A stretch of DNA of 33,621 nt from Phycisphaerae bacterium (GCA_029260055.1 JAJDDX010000492.1:1-33621); one strand, 5' to 3'. Positions 1 to 9,219 are shown, counted from the stretch's first letter. Notes: generated from the sequence alone by a model not told the origin. Translations and numbers: made by a program.

Positions 1-13
1 AGCTACACTGGCG

Positions 14-252
14 GGTCCCGGCGCGCCGGGACCAGTGGCACCCAACGCGCACCGATCGGCACACGTCATCCTGGGTGGCGTGGGCAAACTCGTTTGCCCG
101 TGAGACTCTGCGACGACCGATACGCCGACAGTTGCACGCTAGCACGGACAAGCTACTGCTTGTCCGTGGCACCCTTATACGAATGCCCGACGCATGGACG
201 CTCGTCGCGAAGCCATGTCGGGCGGAGCCCTACGCTCCAGCCTGTGGCACCC
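14..252. repeat. Tandem hairpin array with GTGGCACCC tags
   Basis: The stretch downstream of leuS is packed with hairpins. A perfect 20-bp palindrome lies at 14-33. GGGCAAAC/GTTTGCCC pairs at 82-89 and 92-99. An 11-bp perfect stem lies at 143-153 and 158-168 (CACGGACAAGC, loop TACT). GCCCGAC pairs at 185-191 and 217-223, extended inwards by ATGG/CCAT. GGC-GGAGC/GCTCC-a-GCC lies at 221-242. The nonamer GTGGCACCC follows or overlaps three of these hairpins, at 35-43, 166-174 and 244-252. No convincing gene lies here. A hairpin with a fixed short tag at its foot is the layout of REP elements moved by RAYT transposases, but no such gene is in the window, so that identity is inferred. Confidence 0.7.
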
Positions 253-270
253 GTATCCGGGGCCGCAGGC

Positions 271-3200
271 TTAGGTGGCGACGATGTTGACGAGCCGCCC
301 CTTGACGACGATCACCTTACGGATCGTCTTGCCTTCCACAGCGCTGGCTACCTTAGCGTCCGCCATGGCGGCCGCCTTGATCGCCTCTTCGTCGGCGTCG
401 GCTGGTACCGTCACTCGTCCCTTGATCTTGCCGCAGACCTGGACGGCTACCTCGACCTCCGCGTCCTCCGTGAGCTTGGCATCGAAGGTAGGCCAGGGCT
501 CATACGTCAGCGTGTCTTCATGCCCGAGCCGCCGCCAAAGCTCCTCAGCCAGGTGCGGCGTGAAAGGAGCCAGCAGCAGCACGAACGGCTCAATGACGGC
601 CTTGGGCCGCTTGTCGAGCGGGGTCATCGCGTTGACGAAATCGAAGATGCCCGCGATGGCGGTGTTGAGCTTGATCTGTTCGAGCTCTTCCGTCACGCGC
701 CTGGTCGTCTTGTGGAGCACGCGCAGTGTCGACTCGTCCGGCGCGTCCTCGGTCAGCGTCTCCGACAGCTCGCCCGTATACTCGTCGATGACCAGGCGCC
801 AGATGCGATGGCAGAGCCGATTCAAACCGGGCACGTCACGCGTGTTCCACGGCTTATCCGACTCGAGCGGCCCCATGTACATTTCGTAGAGCCTGAACGT
901 ATCCGCTCCATGCTCGGCGATGATCTCGTCCGGGTTCACGACATTCTTGAGCGCCTTGCTCATCTTCGCGATGACGCGGACAACCGGTTCACCCGTCTCC
1001 TTGAGCGCATACGTCTCGTCGCCCTTGTCCTCGACGAGGGCGGGGCCGACGGTCAGGCCGCGGGCGTTGCGATAGGCGAAGCTCTGGATCATCCCCTGGT
1101 TGAAGAGTTTCTTGAACGGCTCGCGCGTGGAGACGTGGCCGAGATCGAAGAGCACCTTGTGCCAGAACCTCGCATAGAGCAGGTGCAACACCGCGTGCTC
1201 GGCGCCGCCGACGTAAAGGTCGATCGGCATCCAATACTTCTCGGCCTCGGCGTCGCAGAAGTGCTCGGTGTTGGTCGGGTCGATGAATCGCAGGTAGTAC
1301 CAGCACGAACCGGCCCACTGCGGCATCGTGTTGACATCCCGACGATAGCTCTTGCCGTCGCGCGTGACGGCCGTCCACTCCTTCGCTCGCCCCAACGGCG
1401 GCTCGGGGAGTGAATCGCTGTCCTCATCCGACGGCGTCGGCTTGAAGTCGGCCATCTCCGGCAGCTCGACCGGAAGTTCGTCTTCCGGAATCGCGATAGT
1501 GTCGCCGTCTTCATCGTGCAAGACGGGGAACGGCTCGCCCCAATAGCGCTGCCGGCTGAAGAGCCAGTCGCGAAGCTTGTAGTTGACCGCCGCGCGCCCG
1601 ACGCCGTTGGTTTCGAGCCATTCGGTGATCTTCGCCTTGGCTTCATGGGTCGGCAGCCCGTTAAACGCGCACACGCCGCCGGGCACGTCGATCTCCGCGC
1701 CGTCGGTCGGCGAGTTGATCGCCACGCCCTCGCCGGTGAACGCGTCGCCCCATGACCTCGGATGGCGACCGAAGTGGGCGGCGAGCTTGTCCGGGCCGAC
1801 GATCTCGCGCAACACCGCCACGGTCTTGTCGCCAAGATCGGCAGCTTGTTCACGCCGCTCGGCGATGGCGTCCGTCAGATCGGGGAACTCCCGCGCGATG
1901 TCGTCGAATCCGGCCTTGGCCGCACTGTCCAGCTCGCCAGCCATGACCGCGACCCGCTCGACGATCCACTCCGCCGTCGGCTCGACGACCGCCACAATGG
2001 GAATGTCGAACGTGCAGGCGAACTCGAAGTCGCGCGTGTCGCCGCCGGGCACAGCCATGATCGCGCCCGTGCCATAGCCCAACAGGACATAGTCGGCGAT
2101 CCAGATCGGCACGCGGTCGCCGCTGACTGGATTGAGCGCATAGCCACCGGTGAAGACACCCGTCTTTTCCTTGCTCTCGGCTGTGCGATCCATGTCGGAG
2201 CGGTGCGCAGCCACCTCGATATACGCATCGACCGCCTTGCGCTGCTCGGGCGTGGTCACTTCCGCCACCAGCGGATGCTCCGGCGCGAGGACCATATAAG
2301 TCGCGCCGAACAGCGTGTCCGGGCGAGTCGTGTAGACCTTGATGGCGTCAGGGAAGTTCTCGTACGAGAGCTTGTCGGGCACCTCCGTGCCGGCAACGAG
2401 CGACTTCCATCGACCACCTTCGACCGTCCACTTATCAGCCAGCGGAAAGACCACCTCCGCCCCGGTGCTCTTGCCGACCCAGTTGCGCTGCATGAGCTTG
2501 ATCGGCTCGGGCCAATCCAAATCCGCTAGATCCTCCAGCAGACGATCGGCGTACTTCGTGATGCGCAGCATCCACTGACGCAACGGGCGACGGTATACCT
2601 TATGCCCGCCCCGCTCACTCCGCCCGTCAGCGTCGACCTCCTCGTTAGCCAGCACGGTGCCGAGCGCGGGGCACCAGTTGACGGGTATCTCGTCCATGAA
2701 CGCCAAACGGTGCGCGTCAAGTACGCCTCGCCGCTCGGCAGCCGACAAATCCGCCCATTCCCGCCGACCTTCCGCGCCTGCCTCGCGCACGATCCCATTG
2801 GCCGGCGAAACGCCCCACTCCCCTGAGTCGAACTGAGCCACGAGCTCACTGATCGGCCGGGCTCGACCGCGGCCGGTTCCGCTATCCTGTCCGGGCTCAG
2901 AGCCGCACTCGTCGTACCAGCTCTCGAACATCAGAGCGAACATCCACTGCGTGAACTTGTAGTACGACGCATCGCAGGTCGCGACCTCGCGGCTCCAGTC
3001 GTAGCTGAAGCCGAACATCTTGAGCTGCCGCCGGTACATCTCGATGTTCTTCTTGGTCGTCACATCCGGGTGGACGTTCGTTTCGACGGCATACTGCTCA
3101 GCCGGGAGGCCAAAGGCGTCGAACCCCATCGGGTGCAGCACATTGAAGCCGCACATCCGTTTGTAGCGAGCTATGATGTCCGTCGCGCAGTAGCCGACCG

Positions 3201-3402
3201 GATGACCCACGTGAAGCCCCGCCCCACTCGGGTAGGGGAACATGTCGAGGATGTAGTACTTCGGCTTGGACGTGTCGGCGCCGGGCTCACCCGGATTCAG
3301 CGATCGGAAGGTCTGGTGCTCGCCCCAGAAAGCCTGCCAGGCGCTCTCGATCGCCGCGAAGTCGTACCGGCCGATCTTCTCTCTGTCGGTTGTCTTGGCC
3401 AT
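271..3402 (-). CDS. leuS: Leucyl-tRNA synthetase
   Basis: Class I aminoacyl-tRNA synthetase that charges tRNA-Leu with leucine in the cytoplasm; about 1043 residues. The ATP-binding HIGH motif appears as HVGH at about residues 64-67 after PYPSGAGL. The second signature is KMSKA at about 813-817 (canonical KMSKS). The editing domain and C-terminal anticodon-binding region are present. A segment around residues 170-240 (ARPISELVAQF ... WADLSAAERRGVLDAHR), before VNWCPALGTVLANEEV, resembles the longer LeuRS form seen in actinobacteria. The frame is open further upstream to 3516, but ATG 3402 is chosen because the protein then begins MAKTTDREKIGRYDF and because a promoter at 3465-3493 would place the transcript start inside the longer frame. 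No clear SD is seen. It runs alone, divergent from the zinc-ribbon gene. Confidence 0.97.
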   Translation of the reverse strand: MAKTTDREKIGRYDFAAIESAWQAFWGEHQTFRSLNPGEPGADTSKPKYYILDMFPYPSGAGLHVGHPVGYCATDIIARYKRMCGFNVLHPMGFDAFGLPAEQYAVETNVHPDVTTKKNIEMYRRQLKMFGFSYDWSREVATCDASYYKFTQWMFALMFESWYDECGSEPGQDSGTGRGRARPISELVAQFDSGEWGVSPANGIVREAGAEGRREWADLSAAERRGVLDAHRLAFMDEIPVNWCPALGTVLANEEVDADGRSERGGHKVYRRPLRQWMLRITKYADRLLEDLADLDWPEPIKLMQRNWVGKSTGAEVVFPLADKWTVEGGRWKSLVAGTEVPDKLSYENFPDAIKVYTTRPDTLFGATYMVLAPEHPLVAEVTTPEQRKAVDAYIEVAAHRSDMDRTAESKEKTGVFTGGYALNPVSGDRVPIWIADYVLLGYGTGAIMAVPGGDTRDFEFACTFDIPIVAVVEPTAEWIVERVAVMAGELDSAAKAGFDDIAREFPDLTDAIAERREQAADLGDKTVAVLREIVGPDKLAAHFGRHPRSWGDAFTGEGVAINSPTDGAEIDVPGGVCAFNGLPTHEAKAKITEWLETNGVGRAAVNYKLRDWLFSRQRYWGEPFPVLHDEDGDTIAIPEDELPVELPEMADFKPTPSDEDSDSLPEPPLGRAKEWTAVTRDGKSYRRDVNTMPQWAGSCWYYLRFIDPTNTEHFCDAEAEKYWMPIDLYVGGAEHAVLHLLYARFWHKVLFDLGHVSTREPFKKLFNQGMIQSFAYRNARGLTVGPALVEDKGDETYALKETGEPVVRVIAKMSKALKNVVNPDEIIAEHGADTFRLYEMYMGPLESDKPWNTRDVPGLNRLCHRIWRLVIDEYTGELSETLTEDAPDESTLRVLHKTTRRVTEELEQIKLNTAIAGIFDFVNAMTPLDKRPKAVIEPFVLLLAPFTPHLAEELWRRLGHEDTLTYEPWPTFDAKLTEDAEVEVAVQVCGKIKGRVTVPADADEEAIKAAAMADAKVASAVEGKTIRKVIVVKGRLVNIVAT

Positions 3403-3464
3403 TTGATGGTATCGCCACAGCTCGTTGACTTGCGGCCCCACCGCCGCGAGGGTCGAAACGAGCC

Positions 3465-3493
3465 AGTTTATCCCGCCGACAGGCCTTCCGCAA
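3465..3493 (-). promoter_or_regulatory. Probable sigma70 promoter of leuS
   Basis: Read on the minus strand: -35 TTGCGG (3488-3493), 17-nt spacer, -10 TAAACT (3465-3470). The predicted start near 3458 gives a leader of about 55 nt and supports ATG 3402 as the leuS start. Confidence 0.5.
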
Positions 3494-3527
3494 ACGATCA
3501 AACGGCTTAATGGCACGTCGACCGTGG

Positions 3528-3556
3528 TTGTCCCGACACCGCAGCGCCCCTAGAAT
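3528..3556 (+). promoter_or_regulatory. Probable promoter of the zinc-ribbon gene
   Basis: -35 TTGTCC (3528-3533), 17-nt spacer, -10 TAGAAT (3551-3556). An SD-like GAGGAG lies between this and the GTG start at 3584. It is divergent from, and close to, the leuS promoter. Confidence 0.55.
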
Positions 3557-3583
3557 TCCACGGGATTTGAGGAGTCTTAGCGC

Positions 3584-4513
3584 GTGGATAAACCCGAAGC
3601 GTCAACCGCACCAGAGCAGCCCGTGAATGCCGATCCGGAGGGCGAACTGCCGCCGGGCGACCACCCGCTGGAGATCGCCGCCCGCCGCGGGATTGGCCCG
3701 CTAAGCCCCCAGGCCGACGAGGTCTGGCACGGCAATGCCAAGCCCTGTGTCTCGTGTGGCCTGTTGGTCCTCCGCGATCAACGGGAGTGCGACCAATGCG
3801 GTCAGGACCTCGGCGAGGACATGCTCACGAAGATGCGGGCCCACGCCGGTCCCTGGTATGTCCTCGAGCATCTCCACCCGTTCCCCGGCGTATCTCTTGA
3901 ACGCATAATCCGCCAGATTCGCCGTGGACTGCTCACCGAAAGCTCGATCATCCGCGGACCGGCCACGGATTTCCAGTGGCGCTTCGCCGGCGAAACGCCC
4001 GGCCTCTGCCGCTACTTCGGTAAGTGCTGGAGTTGCCACCGCCCGGTTACGGGTGGCGACACCTACTGCCCCGGATGCCTGGTCTACCTCGCATTCGACA
4101 CGCCGGAGCCCGCACCGAGCCCGTCGCTCCAGGCGACCGACGCCGGAGCCGACGGGGCGGATGCCGACGAACCCTGGCTTAAGCCGCCCCAGGAGCTCAA
4201 GGAACTCTCCGCCGCACTAGGGCACGCCCCGGACGTGCGACGCGAAGCCGTTTGGGACGACCCACCGCGCATCGGCCCGATCCGCGCCACCTGGGCGGCA
4301 GTGATCATCCTCGCACTCGTCATCGTCGCGCTGATGTGGATCACGAAGGTGCGCACGCAGGACGCCAGCCCGCCGCGACCTGTCACTACCGTGACGACCC
4401 CGGCCAACCCTGCACCGTCGCCCGTACCACCGCCGGAGGAAGACCCGGTTCCCCAGCTCGAAGCTGCGCCCCCGGCAGCGGCACCGTCCGAATCGCCTGA
4501 CACCGCTGGGTAG
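3584..4513 (+). CDS. Zinc-ribbon / GYF_2-like membrane protein
   Basis: 309 residues from a GTG start preceded by GGAG. Two treble-clef-like cysteine pairs are visible: CVSC (55-58) with CDQC (69-72), and CWSC (148-151) with CPGC (162-165). Between them, residues about 88-146 (GPWYVLEH ... LTESSIIRGPATDFQWRFA) resemble the GYF_2 domain common in planctomycete proteins. An acidic linker follows, then one transmembrane helix at about 236-254 (AAVIILALVIVALMWI) and a Pro/Ala-rich tail. With no signal peptide, the zinc-ribbon half is probably cytoplasmic and the Pro-rich tail outside. The family suggests protein-protein interaction; the specific role is unknown. Its end is 8 nt from the end of the convergent hydrolase gene. 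Confidence 0.85.
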   Translation: MDKPEASTAPEQPVNADPEGELPPGDHPLEIAARRGIGPLSPQADEVWHGNAKPCVSCGLLVLRDQRECDQCGQDLGEDMLTKMRAHAGPWYVLEHLHPFPGVSLERIIRQIRRGLLTESSIIRGPATDFQWRFAGETPGLCRYFGKCWSCHRPVTGGDTYCPGCLVYLAFDTPEPAPSPSLQATDAGADGADADEPWLKPPQELKELSAALGHAPDVRREAVWDDPPRIGPIRATWAAVIILALVIVALMWITKVRTQDASPPRPVTTVTTPANPAPSPVPPPEEDPVPQLEAAPPAAAPSESPDTAG

Positions 4514-4521
4514 TGAAACGG

Positions 4522-5400
4522 CTACATCGGAGGGGATTCGGCAACCGTCATATGCCGCGACAACCAGGTCCCCAGAGCAACGAAGAAGTCGTCGCGCGCC
4601 GCTTTCTCCAGCCACGGATAATGACCGCACCGCTCCCACTCGCGGTATTCCAACTGCGGGAGGTGCGGCACCAGGCTCGCACGGATCAGCCGACCCGGGT
4701 GTGGATCCGCCGCGCCATGCATCATGATCACGGGTACGCTGATCGTACCGAAGGCAGACGGGTAGACACCCTCGGCCTGCAAGCGAAGCATGTCCTGCCA
4801 GGTCTCTTCGTGGGCCCGGGCATCGCAGCGCTCGAGTTCGTCCGTGGCTGAGATCAACTCGTATGAGTCGATCCTCTGGAACAGCCGCCCCATAGCGCGA
4901 AGGCGTTCATCGGGATCGGAAGGCTCCGCCGCGAGCCGCTCAAGCCGACGAGCCCTGGTCTCGGTCATTCGCTCTTTTCGTATCGCGTCCATTCGCTGAC
5001 GCGCAGCCGCATCAAAGGTGCCGCATCCGATGAGCACGAGGCACGCGACGTCCGCCGGATGGGCGGCTGCGTAGGCCAGCGCCAGCATCGCTCCCCAGGA
5101 ATGCCCCACGACAGCCGGCGGTCGCGTCGTGCAATACCCCGCAACCACCTCGTGCAGATCGGCTACATGCCCGGCGACCGTCAGCGGTTCGCCGCCACTG
5201 CCGCGCTGAAAAGGCTCGAAGACATGGAACGACTCTGCCAGCCCGCGGGCCACCGGTGCCACGTAACCCGCAGCGCCGGGCCCGCCATGCAACAGCACCA
5301 CGTCCGGACCGCCCGTGCCATACTCACGAACTTTGATTGGCATTCCATCCACCGCGGCGTCGTTAGCCACACCTCGAACAATGCTCGGCCCCGACGCCAT
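4522..5400 (-). CDS. Alpha/beta hydrolase (proline iminopeptidase-like)
   Basis: About 292 residues. The fold is recognisable from the oxyanion-loop motif HGGPG, the nucleophile elbow GHSWG (Ser at about 101), the acid strand MHGAADPHP (Asp at about 232) and the catalytic His in CGHYPWLE (about 260). HGGPG plus GHSWGA is typical of the proline iminopeptidase/epoxide hydrolase-like branch, so a peptidase or esterase acting on small substrates is likely; substrate unknown. The frame stays open to 5706, but that would overlap the divergent secreted enzyme gene. ATG 5400 is chosen, with ATG 5343 (MPIKVREYG) as the alternative. Neither start has a good SD. Confidence 0.85.
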   Translation of the reverse strand: MASGPSIVRGVANDAAVDGMPIKVREYGTGGPDVVLLHGGPGAAGYVAPVARGLAESFHVFEPFQRGSGGEPLTVAGHVADLHEVVAGYCTTRPPAVVGHSWGAMLALAYAAAHPADVACLVLIGCGTFDAAARQRMDAIRKERMTETRARRLERLAAEPSDPDERLRAMGRLFQRIDSYELISATDELERCDARAHEETWQDMLRLQAEGVYPSAFGTISVPVIMMHGAADPHPGRLIRASLVPHLPQLEYREWERCGHYPWLEKAARDDFFVALGTWLSRHMTVAESPPM

Positions 5401-5512
5401 ACCGCTCGGTCGACGCGCCCCGCCGGATTCGTCTAAGATACTTCTCGGCTCCGCAGGCGTACACAGGGCACGCTCCGGGCCGCAAAGGCCGCCAACGACG
5501 TGAGGGCAATCC

Positions 5513-7894
5513 TTGAAAGCCACGAAATACTGCACCGCGCTTTTCGTCACAGTCTTATCGTTGCAGCAGGCGCTGGCTGCGAATCCCCCTGTGGCAAGCG
5601 CCGAACTGCCCGCGACGGTCGTGCCCAGGCCGAGTTCGGAAGACCGCGCCGCGGCAGCCGGCTGGCGCGGTGGAGGCAACTGGCTCGACCAACACCACGA
5701 CATCAATCGGATCGGCGAGTCCTACGCCGTCGACCTCGCCTTTCTCGGTGACTCGATCACACAAGGCTGGGGCGGCCCCGGGCGTCGTGTCGGGGCGCCG
5801 GCCGCCGCCGTACTGGACCGCTTCTTCGGCCATCTCAACGTCGCCAACTTCGGCATCAGCGGCGACCGCACACAGCACATATTGTGGCGCATCGATCACG
5901 GCAACTTCGATGCGATCGATCCGAAGTACGTCGTCCTGTTGATCGGCACCAACAACCTCACGCACGACTCGGCTGACGACATCGCCACCGGCATCGAAGC
6001 GATCCTCGATCGTCTCGCCAACAACGCGCCCCGAACGACCGCCCTCCTGTGCTCAGTCGTGCGCGGCGCTGACCCGAACGACCCGTTGCGAAAGAAGGCC
6101 GACCGCCTGAACGAACTGATCCGCCCGCTCGCCCGGCGCGCGAACGTCCGCTTCGTTGATCTGGCTGAGCTGTTCCTCCTGCCTGACGGTCGCGCTAACC
6201 CGGAACTCATACGCGGCGACTTCGTTCATTTCAAGGAGGCAGGGTATCGCACCTGGGCCGAAGCCCTCCGACCGCATCTAAAGGAGCTACTCGACATCGA
6301 GCCGCGCGTACCGGTCGTCCCCGTGCCGGCCCGAATGCTGCTGGGCGAGGGCGAGTTCACGCTGACGCACGAGACGCGGATTCTGTGTAACCAGTCCTCC
6401 GACGAGGCGGCCGCGACACGCCTCGGCGACGCAATTCACCGTGCCACCGGTCATCGCCTGACCTGCCGCGCCCGAAAAGACAACGACCCGCCCCAAGGCG
6501 CCATCCTCTTGAGCACACGCACCGGCAGCTCCGACCTCGGTGCCGAAGGCTATTCACTTGACGTCACGACGACCTTCATCGTGCTTCGCGGCGCTCAGCC
6601 GGCCGGGCTGTTCTACGCTACGCAAACACTGCTGCAATTGCTGCCGCCGGAGGTCTATTCGAAATCGACCGCAACCGGCCGACCGCTCGCGTGGAACATC
6701 CCGTGCATCTCCATCGTAGACAAGCCGCGATTCGCATGGCGCGGTCTGATGCTCGACGCGTCACGCCACTTCCAGTCGGTCGAGTACGTCAAGAGGTACC
6801 TCGACCTGATGGCCTTGCACAAGCTCAACGTCTTCCACTGGCACCTTGTCGACGGACACGGCTGGCGAGTCGAGATCAAGAAATACCCAAACCTCACCGA
6901 AGTCGGCGCATGGCGTAACCAACCCGGCTACCCGAAGGCGGGTGAAACCGGCCGCTACGGCGGGTTCTATTCGCAGGATGAAATCCGTGAGGTCGTCGAC
7001 TACGCACGCGCGCGGCACATCACGATCGTGCCGGAGATCGAAATGCCCGGGCACTCATGGGCGGCGATCGCAGCCTATCCGCACCTCTCCTGCACCAAGC
7101 AGCCACAGGAAGTCGCCTACTTCTTCGACTATCCCTGCAAGGAGCAGAAGTTCCCCGCCATGGAAGGCAGCGACGTGTTCTGCGCCGGATCGGATGCTAC
7201 CTACACCTTCCTCGAAGACGTGCTGACAGAGGTCCTCGCTTTGTTCCCGAGCGAATTCATCCACATCGGCGGGGATGAAGTAGACAAGAAGTGGTGGAAA
7301 GCCTGCGAAACCTGCCAGGCGCGCATGAGAAGCGAAGGGCTCGCGAACGAACATGAACTTCAAAGCCATTTCATCAAACGAATCGAACGCTTCCTGGCGG
7401 CACGCGGGCGACGCCTGATCGGCTGGGATGAAATACTCGAAGGCGGCTTGGCGCCGAACGCCACCGTCATGAGTTGGCGCGGCACGCAAGGTGGCATCGC
7501 GGCCGCTCGCCAGGGCCACGATGTCGTCATGAGCCCCAACAAGGCCCTATACTTCGACCACTTCCAATCCACCGCACCGAGCCACCCATCCGCCTGGCCC
7601 GGGTTGAACAGCCTGCGCACGGTCTACGATTACGAGCCTGTGCCGGCGGAACTGAGTGGTGAGCAGGCCACCCACGTGCTCGGCGCCCAGGCGAACGTGT
7701 GGACCTGTTTCACCCACACCGACGCCCTGCTCGACATGATGACCTACCCGCGAGCCTGCGCCCTGGCCGAGATCACATGGTCACCGCGCGAGTCGCGCGA
7801 CTGGTCGGACTTCAGTCGACGCATGAAGACGCACAAACGCCGCCTCGATGCCATCGGCGTGAACTACTATCGCGGCACGCCGGTGATCCCATAG
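5513..7894 (+). CDS. Secreted SGNH/GDSL esterase fused to GH20 beta-N-acetylhexosaminidase
   Basis: 793 residues from a TTG start with GAGGG 6 nt upstream and a signal peptide (about 1-23, ending ALAA). Residues about 70-262 form an SGNH hydrolase of the platelet-activating-factor acetylhydrolase type: FLGDSITQGW (Ser81), the Gly block at about 114-118 (GISGD), GTNN (Asn147) and DFVHF (Asp236/His239). Residues about 270-400 match the GH20 N-terminal domain. The catalytic barrel follows: WRGLMLDASRHF, NVFHWHLVDG, HIGGDEVD with the Asp-Glu pair 588-589, and the C-terminal NVWT and AEITWSP motifs. GH20 enzymes remove terminal GlcNAc/GalNAc by substrate-assisted catalysis. The esterase may remove O-acetyl groups that block this. 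The enzyme is predicted to be exported and to act on chitin, mucin or peptidoglycan-type glycans; the exact substrate is unproven. Confidence 0.93.
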   Translation: MKATKYCTALFVTVLSLQQALAANPPVASAELPATVVPRPSSEDRAAAAGWRGGGNWLDQHHDINRIGESYAVDLAFLGDSITQGWGGPGRRVGAPAAAVLDRFFGHLNVANFGISGDRTQHILWRIDHGNFDAIDPKYVVLLIGTNNLTHDSADDIATGIEAILDRLANNAPRTTALLCSVVRGADPNDPLRKKADRLNELIRPLARRANVRFVDLAELFLLPDGRANPELIRGDFVHFKEAGYRTWAEALRPHLKELLDIEPRVPVVPVPARMLLGEGEFTLTHETRILCNQSSDEAAATRLGDAIHRATGHRLTCRARKDNDPPQGAILLSTRTGSSDLGAEGYSLDVTTTFIVLRGAQPAGLFYATQTLLQLLPPEVYSKSTATGRPLAWNIPCISIVDKPRFAWRGLMLDASRHFQSVEYVKRYLDLMALHKLNVFHWHLVDGHGWRVEIKKYPNLTEVGAWRNQPGYPKAGETGRYGGFYSQDEIREVVDYARARHITIVPEIEMPGHSWAAIAAYPHLSCTKQPQEVAYFFDYPCKEQKFPAMEGSDVFCAGSDATYTFLEDVLTEVLALFPSEFIHIGGDEVDKKWWKACETCQARMRSEGLANEHELQSHFIKRIERFLAARGRRLIGWDEILEGGLAPNATVMSWRGTQGGIAAARQGHDVVMSPNKALYFDHFQSTAPSHPSAWPGLNSLRTVYDYEPVPAELSGEQATHVLGAQANVWTCFTHTDALLDMMTYPRACALAEITWSPRESRDWSDFSRRMKTHKRRLDAIGVNYYRGTPVIP

Positions 7895-8064
7895 CCCGAA
7901 CCGGTCGATGATCAGGATGACCTGCCGGCAGGCGATGCATGATGAACCGCGGCTTGCCCGGCCTGTCGCTGAAACGTATAGTCACCTGATCGGACGATCA
8001 TTCGATCGCCCAAACAGGCCGGCGCCCGCACCGATGGCCTTCCAATATCGGGCGCACGATTCAC

Positions 8065-9177
8065 ATGGTAGACAGCAGACTTCGGCGGCACATCGCCCGT
8101 GAGGCTGCGAAACTGATGTACGAACGCGTGGAGTCGGAGTACTTCACCGCCAAGCGCAAGGCGGCCGCCCGCTTCGGCGTAAACACCAGACATCAGCTAT
8201 CGCACCTTCCCTCCAACCGCGAAATCCGAGACGAAATCCAGATCCTCGCGCGGCTCCTCGAAGGCGAGCAGCGAGACGTGAATCTGAAAGACATGCGGCT
8301 CGCTGCGCTACGCATCATGCGAATGCTCGATGCGTTTGAGCCGCGGCTGATCGGAAGCGTGCTGACCGGGCATGTGCGGAGCGGCTCCGACATCGACATT
8401 CACGTCTTCAGCCACTCGGCCGGCGCCATCTCCGACGTGCTCGATCGGTGCGGCCTATCCCACACGGTCGAGCACAAGCAGGTCATCAAACACGGCGAGC
8501 AACGCCTCTTCACGCACATTCACATCCGCGACCGCTTCGACTTCGAACTCACCATGTATCCGCGCGACAAGCTCGCCTATCGATTCAAGAGCTCGATTAC
8601 CGGGAAATCGATCGACCGGGCGTCCGTGGCAGCGCTGACGACCCTCATTGAACGTGAGTACCCCGACGCGGATATCGACGCCGACGTACCGACCGAGGTC
8701 GATCGGTTCCTGCTGTGGGCCGCGTTGCTCACGCCGCTCGAAGAGATCAAGCAGGACCCGCGATGGCATCCCGAAGGCGACGCGCTGTTCCACTCGCTAC
8801 AGGCGTTCGAGCTTGCGCGGGCCGAACATGCGTATGACCAGGAGATGATGACCGCCGCTCTACTTCACGACGTGGGAAAAGCGATCGACGCGTACGACCA
8901 CGTGGCAGCCGGTCTCGAAGCGCTCGAAGGCACGCTGACCGATCGCGAGGAGTTCCTGATCGCCCACCACATGGACGTCATCACCGAGCCCGGCAAGCGA
9001 AAGCTCCGGCGCAAACTCGATTCATCAGAGTCATCAGAATCCGCTAGATCACGCGAGTGGTTCGAGGACCTCATGGCCCTGCGCGACATCGACAACCGCG
9101 CCCGGCAACCCGGCGCCGCGGTCTGCACACTCGACGAGGCGATCGACTTTCTGCGTGAGATGGAGAGTGCGTGGTAG
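8065..9177 (+). CDS. Nucleotidyltransferase-HD domain protein
   Basis: 370 residues, cytoplasmic. An N-terminal helical region is followed by a pol-beta-type nucleotidyltransferase core: GSVLTGHVRSGSDIDIHVF (97-115, with Asp109 and Asp111), and a probable third acidic residue in FDFELT (159-161). Residues about 235-345 form an HD domain: FHSLQAFELAR (His243), ALLHDVGKA (His268-Asp269), HH (301-302) and RDIDNR (Asp343). This pairing occurs in CCA-adding enzymes and GlnD, but the usual RNA-binding or ACT domains are missing, so neither assignment fits. It could modify a small RNA, protein or nucleotide; function unknown. ATG 8065 has no SD. The gene is not clearly in an operon. Confidence 0.85.
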   Translation: MVDSRLRRHIAREAAKLMYERVESEYFTAKRKAAARFGVNTRHQLSHLPSNREIRDEIQILARLLEGEQRDVNLKDMRLAALRIMRMLDAFEPRLIGSVLTGHVRSGSDIDIHVFSHSAGAISDVLDRCGLSHTVEHKQVIKHGEQRLFTHIHIRDRFDFELTMYPRDKLAYRFKSSITGKSIDRASVAALTTLIEREYPDADIDADVPTEVDRFLLWAALLTPLEEIKQDPRWHPEGDALFHSLQAFELARAEHAYDQEMMTAALLHDVGKAIDAYDHVAAGLEALEGTLTDREEFLIAHHMDVITEPGKRKLRRKLDSSESSESARSREWFEDLMALRDIDNRARQPGAAVCTLDEAIDFLREMESAW

Positions 9178-9219
9178 GCTTGCTGGTCGCTCACTCTGGT
9201 GGATTAGGATCGTTGATGC

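Noticed and set aside
14-252. CRISPR array
   Set aside because: The repeated unit is only nine bases, spacing is irregular and stems differ between units; no cas genes.
94-1413. Long plus-strand open frame antisense to leuS
   Set aside because: It mirrors the conserved leuS codons, is Arg/Asp/Leu-rich with no recognisable motif, and has no SD; a GC-rich shadow frame.
7921-7932. CCTGCCGGCAGG palindrome after the esterase-GH20 gene
   Set aside because: Short, no T-tract and no second copy; likely chance in GC-rich DNA.
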